DNA from: Pseudomonadota bacterium
GTDB taxonomy: Bacteria > Hydrothermota > 32-111 > QNBC01
NCBI GenBank assembly: GCA_011682715.1
Contig: JAACEC010000024.1
Span: forward strand, 1 to 10,245
DNA: 10,245 bases
Direction of reading: 5' to 3'
A model generated the notes under the pieces. The model worked only from the letters and a program-made list of their open reading frames with translations, was not told the origin of the DNA and ran no database searches. Made by a program: the position numbers and the translations under genes. Below are positions 6,004 to 10,245 of this stretch, one piece after another; the first letter of the stretch is position 1, and every line of letters starts with the position of its first letter.

Positions 6004-7740
6004 CTACTTAATTTTTTTTGCCGAATCTATGAAACCGTAAAACATCGGAGACGGATTTTCAAGACTCGATTCGAATTCCGGATGAGCCTGAGTAGCCACA
6101 AAATATGGATGTCCTTCGATCTCAATGAACTCTACAAGTTTAACACCATCTTTCATTCTATGATATCCGGCTATTGTCAACCCGCTTTTCTCAAATTTCT
6201 CTATGTAATCGGGATTAACCTCATACCTGTGTCTGTGTCTTTCCAAAACGAGAGTACTCGACTCTTCGGGTTTAACTATACCGATTCGCTTTTCGGCATT
6301 TTCGTCCTTTCTGTAATAATCATGTACTTCTTCTATTGTTTTTACCCTGTTCAACAGCTTGTAATACTTAAATATATAACTGGTTTTATCCAGATATGCA
6401 CAATATGAACCCAGTCTCATCGTATTACCATAATTGCTTTTAGCCATCAAACGCTTTTGTGATTCGAGAATATCAATCACAGGGAAAGGTGTATTTTTGT
6501 CAATTTCAGTTGTATTCGCTCCTTTCATCCCAAGAACATTTCTGGCATATTCGACAACGGCAAGTTGCAGTCCGTAACACAACCCGAGGTATGGAATTTT
6601 ATTTTCTCTTGCATATCTTATGGCATTGATTTTCCCTTCGACTCCTTTGGATCCGAATCCGCCGGGAACAACGATACCATCGTACCTGGATAGCATTTCA
6701 TTGACCTTATCGTAATCTTCCAATTCTTCCGCCTCTATCCAATTTATATTTACACCGGTATCGAGATGGGCTCCGGCATGCTCGAGAGATTGATTTACAC
6801 TTATGTAACTGTCTTTAAGGCTAAATTCACCGATATTCACATACTTTCCCACCATTGCAATTTCCACGGACTTATCGGGTGATTTTATGACATTTACCAG
6901 TTTTTTCCATTTGCTGAAATCCGGTTTTTTCTTAGGTGTTAATTTCAACTTTTGCAGTACTTTTTTACCGAGATTTTCCTTTTCGAAATTCAAGGGTATT
7001 GCATAGAGAACTTTTTCGTCCGGTGCCGAAATAACATATTGAGAAGCTATATTCGCATAAATTTCAATCTTTTTCCTCCTAACGGTATCAAGAGGTTTTT
7101 CACCTCTGCAAAGGATTATATCGGGGAATATTCCGTGCTCGTTAAGTTGTTTTATAGCCTGCTGTGTCGGTTTTGTTTTCATTTCGCCTATGTTTGAAGG
7201 TATCGGCATGTAGGTAACGAGTACATACAAAACATTGTCTTTTGAAAATTGTTTCTCAAGGCTTTTCATAGCAAAGAGGAACGGTATGTTTTCATAGTCT
7301 CCCACCGTACCACCGATTTCTATAAGACATATATCATACCCCTGGGAAGCAACTTTTATCCTATGAATAATTTCATTAGGTATATGCGGAATAAATTGTA
7401 CGGTTTCACCGAGATACTTCCCCTGCCTTTCATTTTTTATGATCTTGTCATACACCTGTCCTGTTGTAATATTGTTCTTTCTGGGCAAATGCATACCGAG
7501 AAAACGCTCGTAATTTCCGAGATCCTGGTCGACCTCTCCGCCATCGTAAGTCACCCAAACTTCACCGTGTTCCGTAGGTCTCAGCGTCCCGGCGTCATAA
7601 TTGATATACGGATCAATTTTAACAGCGGTTATATTGTAACCGAACTCTTTCAGTATTTTCCCTATAGAGGAAGTAGCTATCCCTTTACCTACTCCGCTTA
7701 TTACACCTCCTATAACTACAACAAATTTATCAGCCACCAT
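6004..7740 (-). CDS. pyrG: CTP synthase PyrG
   Basis: PyrG converts UTP to CTP using ATP and glutamine, the last step of pyrimidine nucleotide synthesis. The N-terminal synthetase domain has the ATP-binding loop GGVISGVGKG (11-20), KIDPYINYDAGT (41-52), Asp71 in EVDQDLGNYERF and EIGGTVGD (141-148). The class I glutaminase domain has VPGGFG (358-363), nucleophile Cys388 in GLCYGLQ, and His553/Glu555 in AHPEFE, so the catalytic triad is complete. At 578 residues it is about 30 longer than E. coli PyrG. The extra residues (about 455-495) lie between the MRLG motif (441-444) and ERHRHRYEVNP (500-510). The ATG at 7740 is listed, but AGGAGG (7748-7743) is only two bases from it. The GTG second codon (7737) has better spacing, and either start leaves the protein intact. 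The gap to upstream rpsA holds a strong hairpin. Confidence 0.97.
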   Translation of the reverse strand: MVADKFVVVIGGVISGVGKGIATSSIGKILKEFGYNITAVKIDPYINYDAGTLRPTEHGEVWVTYDGGEVDQDLGNYERFLGMHLPRKNNITTGQVYDKIIKNERQGKYLGETVQFIPHIPNEIIHRIKVASQGYDICLIEIGGTVGDYENIPFLFAMKSLEKQFSKDNVLYVLVTYMPIPSNIGEMKTKPTQQAIKQLNEHGIFPDIILCRGEKPLDTVRRKKIEIYANIASQYVISAPDEKVLYAIPLNFEKENLGKKVLQKLKLTPKKKPDFSKWKKLVNVIKSPDKSVEIAMVGKYVNIGEFSLKDSYISVNQSLEHAGAHLDTGVNINWIEAEELEDYDKVNEMLSRYDGIVVPGGFGSKGVEGKINAIRYARENKIPYLGLCYGLQLAVVEYARNVLGMKGANTTEIDKNTPFPVIDILESQKRLMAKSNYGNTMRLGSYCAYLDKTSYIFKYYKLLNRVKTIEEVHDYYRKDENAEKRIGIVKPEESSTLVLERHRHRYEVNPDYIEKFEKSGLTIAGYHRMKDGVKLVEFIEIEGHPYFVATQAHPEFESSLENPSPMFYGFIDSAKKIK

Positions 7741-7742
7741 TT

Positions 7743-7748
7743 CCTCCT
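7743..7748 (-). promoter_or_regulatory. Ribosome binding site of pyrG, start-deciding
   Basis: AGGAGG on the minus strand is two bases before ATG (7740) and five before the adjacent in-frame GTG (7737). Normal spacing favours the GTG. The choice changes the protein by one residue only. Confidence 0.6.
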
Positions 7749-7758
7749 ATAAATTTCA

Positions 7759-7779
7759 GAGGGGGAATTGTTCCCCCTC
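7759..7779 (-). promoter_or_regulatory. Perfect G5/C5 hairpin between rpsA and pyrG
   Basis: On the minus strand GAGGGGGAA (7779-7771) and TTCCCCCTC (7767-7759) form a nine-pair perfect stem around a three-base loop. It starts four bases after the rpsA stop codon and ends ten bases ahead of the pyrG ribosome site. The following RNA, UGAAAUUUAU, has no proper uridine tract. It is therefore a weak terminator at best, and more likely a processing or stability element, or an attenuator setting pyrG level below that of rpsA. Confidence 0.6.
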
Positions 7780-7783
7780 ATCA

Positions 7784-9448
7784 TTAGTTTTCTTCCTGTC
7801 TGTTCAGATACTCTTCAACCTCTTGGCGTTCCTGATCCTTTACGAATTCTTTTTCGCTTACAACGATTTTTCTTTGCTGCTTATTGATCTGTATTATTTT
7901 GACATTCAGCTTGTCGCCTGTTTTATATTCTTGTCCTTCTCCCCCGTCTTTTTTACTCAGATGAGAAGAGGGTAAAATCGCTCTGAGTCCATTAGGCAAT
8001 TTCACTATATACCCTTTTGCAAATTGTTCGGCGATCTCTACTTCCATATGAGAACCATTGGGATGCTTTTTCTCGATTGTTTCAAAAGGATCTTCTTCCA
8101 TCTGTTTCAAACCGAGGGAAATCTTTTTGTTCTCGGGATCAACGGCAAGAACTTTACATTTTATTGTTTCACCCTTCTTTAATATTTCACTGGGATGTTC
8201 GATTCTCTTTGTCCATGATAGATCCGATATATAGATCAAGCCGTCTATGCCGGGTTCTATCTCAACAAAAGCACCGAAATTGGTAAGAGTTCTTATCTTA
8301 CCTTCGACGACGGAACCTTCCGGATATTTCTCTGTTATAAGTTCCCACGGGTTCGGTTTTGCTTGTTTAAGTCCCAATGAGATTTTTTCATTTTCCTTAT
8401 CAATATTCAAAACAATCGCTTCTACCTCATCGCCTACCGAAAGCAACTGTGAAGGGTGTTTAATATGTTCGGTCCAGGACATCTCGGATATGTGAATCAA
8501 ACCTTCAACTCCCTTTTCCAATTCAACGAAAGCACCGTAATTTGTGATTGATGTTACCGTTCCCTTTACTTTTTTTCCAATGGGATACTTTTCGTCAATA
8601 TTTGTCCATGGATGTTGGTAAAGCTGTTTCATTCCGAGACTAACACGGTTCTTTTCTTCGTCAATGCCAATAATTTTTATCTTTATCTTATCACCGACCG
8701 AAAACATCTCGGACGGGTAGTTTATACGTCCCCATGAAATATCCGTAATGTGAAGAAGTCCGTCAATGCCGCCCAGATCAATAAATGCACCAAAATCGGT
8801 AATATTTTTTACAACACCTTCTCTAACCTGTCCGATTTCGAGTTCTTTTAAAAGTTCCTCTTTTTTCTTGCTTATCTGATCTTCGAGAATAATTCTATGA
8901 GAAATCACGATGTTCCTTCTCTTGAAATTGAGTTTGATTATTCTGAATTCCATCGTTTTCCCGATTAACCCATCGAGATCTCTTACGGGATGCAGATCAA
9001 TTTGCGAACCAGGTAGAAAGGCTTCCACGCCGAGAACGTTCACTATCATTCCGCCTTTTACCCTCTTTCTAATCTTTCCTTCTACATCGCTGTTGTTGTC
9101 ATAAGATTCTTTGATTTTATCCCATACTTTCTCGAAATCAGCTTTCTTCTTTGATAAAAGAACGAGCCCGTCTTCCGATTCGAGTGATTCGATAAAGATA
9201 TCTACCGTATCACCCGGTTTCCATTTTTCAATTTCGTCAAATTCTTCAACGGGTATAACACCTTCCGATTTCATCCCGATATCAACAATAACATCTTTTT
9301 TCCCGATAGTTATGATTTTTCCCGATAGCATGTTCCTACTGCTTTTCTTCAGTTCGTAGTTACCGAATAATTGCTCTTTGTCGTCGGGAGAAATCGTTTC
9401 CTTAACAAATTTCACCTTTCCTGTCAATTTTTTTTCGTTTTCCGCCAT
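7784..9448 (-). CDS. rpsA: 30S ribosomal protein bS1
   Basis: bS1 binds mRNA on the small ribosomal subunit and helps unfold and dock messages with structured or weak leaders. The 554 residues hold six S1/OB domains at about 41-99, 119-187, 204-274, 291-361, 378-448 and 463-533. Domains 3-5 are close copies of one another, with FGAF or YGAF, the GLIHIS-type strand and the ISLGLKQ-type end. Domains 1 and 2, which attach S1 to the ribosome, are divergent as usual. Length and domain number match Gram-negative S1 rather than the four-domain proteins of many Firmicutes. The ATG is preceded by AAGGAGG nine bases upstream. It follows ispH after 27 bases, so both are probably one transcript. The same pairing, sometimes as a fusion, is known from clostridia. 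Confidence 0.95.
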   Translation of the reverse strand: MAENEKKLTGKVKFVKETISPDDKEQLFGNYELKKSSRNMLSGKIITIGKKDVIVDIGMKSEGVIPVEEFDEIEKWKPGDTVDIFIESLESEDGLVLLSKKKADFEKVWDKIKESYDNNSDVEGKIRKRVKGGMIVNVLGVEAFLPGSQIDLHPVRDLDGLIGKTMEFRIIKLNFKRRNIVISHRIILEDQISKKKEELLKELEIGQVREGVVKNITDFGAFIDLGGIDGLLHITDISWGRINYPSEMFSVGDKIKIKIIGIDEEKNRVSLGMKQLYQHPWTNIDEKYPIGKKVKGTVTSITNYGAFVELEKGVEGLIHISEMSWTEHIKHPSQLLSVGDEVEAIVLNIDKENEKISLGLKQAKPNPWELITEKYPEGSVVEGKIRTLTNFGAFVEIEPGIDGLIYISDLSWTKRIEHPSEILKKGETIKCKVLAVDPENKKISLGLKQMEEDPFETIEKKHPNGSHMEVEIAEQFAKGYIVKLPNGLRAILPSSHLSKKDGGEGQEYKTGDKLNVKIIQINKQQRKIVVSEKEFVKDQERQEVEEYLNRQEEN

Positions 9449-9475
9449 AAAATTGGTCCTCCTTATATAGAATTT

Positions 9476-10245
9476 TTAACTATTTCCTATTTTCTCTATT
9501 ACTCCGTTTATTATGTAATCGGGCGTCGAGGCTCCTGCCGTTACACCTACCGTTTTACTATCCTTAAAATCGTTGCAATCGATATCTCTTTTATCGGCTA
9601 CCATAAATGTATGTTCATTTCTCGATTTTGCAATCTCATACAACCTGTTTGTATTGGAACTGTTCTCATCTCCTACTACAACAAAAGAATCCGTTTGTGA
9701 TGCGAGTTTTTTACATGACTCCTGTCTCTTTTCCGTTGCATCGCATATTGTGTTGTAAACCTCGATATATTTTGTTCTGTCGAATAGTTCCCCGATTATG
9801 GATTTCGCAAGTTCTCTCTCGAATGTTGTCTGAATGACAATGCCGGCTCTCTCGATTCCTCTTATCGATTGTGCTTCCTCCACACTGTTTATCACAATTG
9901 ATTCGCCTCCGGCATTTCCTTGAATGCTTAGTATTTCATCATGGTTTTTCTCACCGATTATAATTAATTTCAGCCCCTTTTCTACTATCCTTCTTGCAAA
10001 ACTTTGGCTCCGTTTAACAAAAACGCACGTCAAATCCACTATTTTCAATCCCTTTTCCTTTGCTTTATCGTATACTTCCGGTTTTACACCGTGAGTTCTA
10101 ATAACCATTGTCCCGCTATCTGGGATTTCGCTTATACTTTTGATTACTTTTAAACCCCTTTTCTTCAATTCATCCATTACAATTCTGTTGTGTATTAAAT
10201 CACCGTATATATAGATATCTTTCCCATTTCTCATTATGCGATCCA
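9476..10245 (-). CDS. ispH: 4-hydroxy-3-methylbut-2-enyl diphosphate reductase IspH (LytB), 5' end cut by window edge
   Basis: IspH is the iron-sulfur enzyme that makes IPP and DMAPP in the last step of the MEP isoprenoid pathway. Numbering from an in-frame ATG at 10234, the visible part has the substrate-binding His15 (LIHN), His48 (THGV), His98 and Glu100 (NHDE), cluster cysteines Cys70 (DLTC) and Cys164 (TICDATEKRQ), then GDENSSNTNRL and the C-terminal VGVTAGASTPD. That ATG is not the true start. The frame stays open to the window edge, and the family's N-terminal segment with the first cluster cysteine (normally GFCxGV) must lie beyond it, probably some 20-30 codons away. The gene leads the visible operon and ends 27 bases before rpsA. 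With a MEP enzyme present, the organism probably makes isoprenoids by that route. Confidence 0.93.
   Translation of the reverse strand, partial: DRIMRNGKDIYIYGDLIHNRIVMDELKKRGLKVIKSISEIPDSGTMVIRTHGVKPEVYDKAKEKGLKIVDLTCVFVKRSQSFARRIVEKGLKLIIIGEKNHDEILSIQGNAGGESIVINSVEEAQSIRGIERAGIVIQTTFERELAKSIIGELFDRTKYIEVYNTICDATEKRQESCKKLASQTDSFVVVGDENSSNTNRLYEIAKSRNEHTFMVADKRDIDCNDFKDSKTVGVTAGASTPDYIINGVIEKIGNS

Noticed and set aside
7720..7784. Small ORF of 22 codons beginning at the ATG overlapping the rpsA stop and running past the pyrG start
   Set aside because: It could be a leader peptide, but it has only a weak upstream GGAAG, its sequence is featureless, and short ORFs of this size arise by chance.
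10232..10234. ATG at 10234 as the true ispH start
   Set aside because: The conserved N-terminal segment with the first cluster cysteine would be missing, and the frame remains open to the window edge. The gene is cut, not truncated.

Overview
The window is chromosomal DNA, AT-rich by eye, from a Gram-negative-type (diderm) bacterium. The evidence is a ribosomal protein S1 with six S1 domains, a primary sigma factor with a roughly 200-residue insertion between regions 1.2 and 2, and a secreted/membrane TPR-SH3 protein of the BatE kind. I cannot name the species. The gene set would fit a spirochaete or another deep-branching diderm lineage, but that is an inference and not something the sequence proves.

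Layout. Positions 1-500 hold no gene I can support. They contain small inverted repeats, three of which (205-282) could belong to a folded RNA. A strong sigma-70-type promoter (501-528) then drives a two-gene plus-strand unit: a UDP-N-acetylglucosamine 6-dehydrogenase of the WbpA type (551-1876), overlapped by a signal-peptide/TPR/two-helix/SH3 protein (1851-2555). The rest of the window, read on the minus strand, is one co-oriented housekeeping block in the order ispH (cut by the right edge), rpsA, pyrG, dnaG, rpoD. Gaps are 27, 43 and 42 bases, and the last pair overlaps by 8 bases.

Function. The minus-strand block joins the last step of the MEP isoprenoid pathway (IspH), translation initiation (S1), CTP supply (PyrG), replication priming (DnaG) and the housekeeping sigma factor (RpoD). 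The dnaG-rpoD pair is the core of the classical macromolecular synthesis operon. Here rpsU is not in front of dnaG and pyrG takes that place.

The most interesting signals are at the joints. (1) The plus-strand unit and rpoD converge with directly abutting stop codons. Each has its best intrinsic-terminator candidate inside the other gene's coding sequence, so their 3' ends should be mutually antisense. (2) dnaG has no Shine-Dalgarno sequence. A near-consensus promoter upstream would start transcription 0-3 bases from its ATG, predicting a leaderless primase mRNA, while rpoD behind it has a strong ribosome site inside dnaG. (3) A perfect 9-bp G5/C5 hairpin fills the rpsA-pyrG gap just ahead of the pyrG ribosome site. 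Apart from these the genes are ordinary, and I see no mobile element, CRISPR array or novel defence system.
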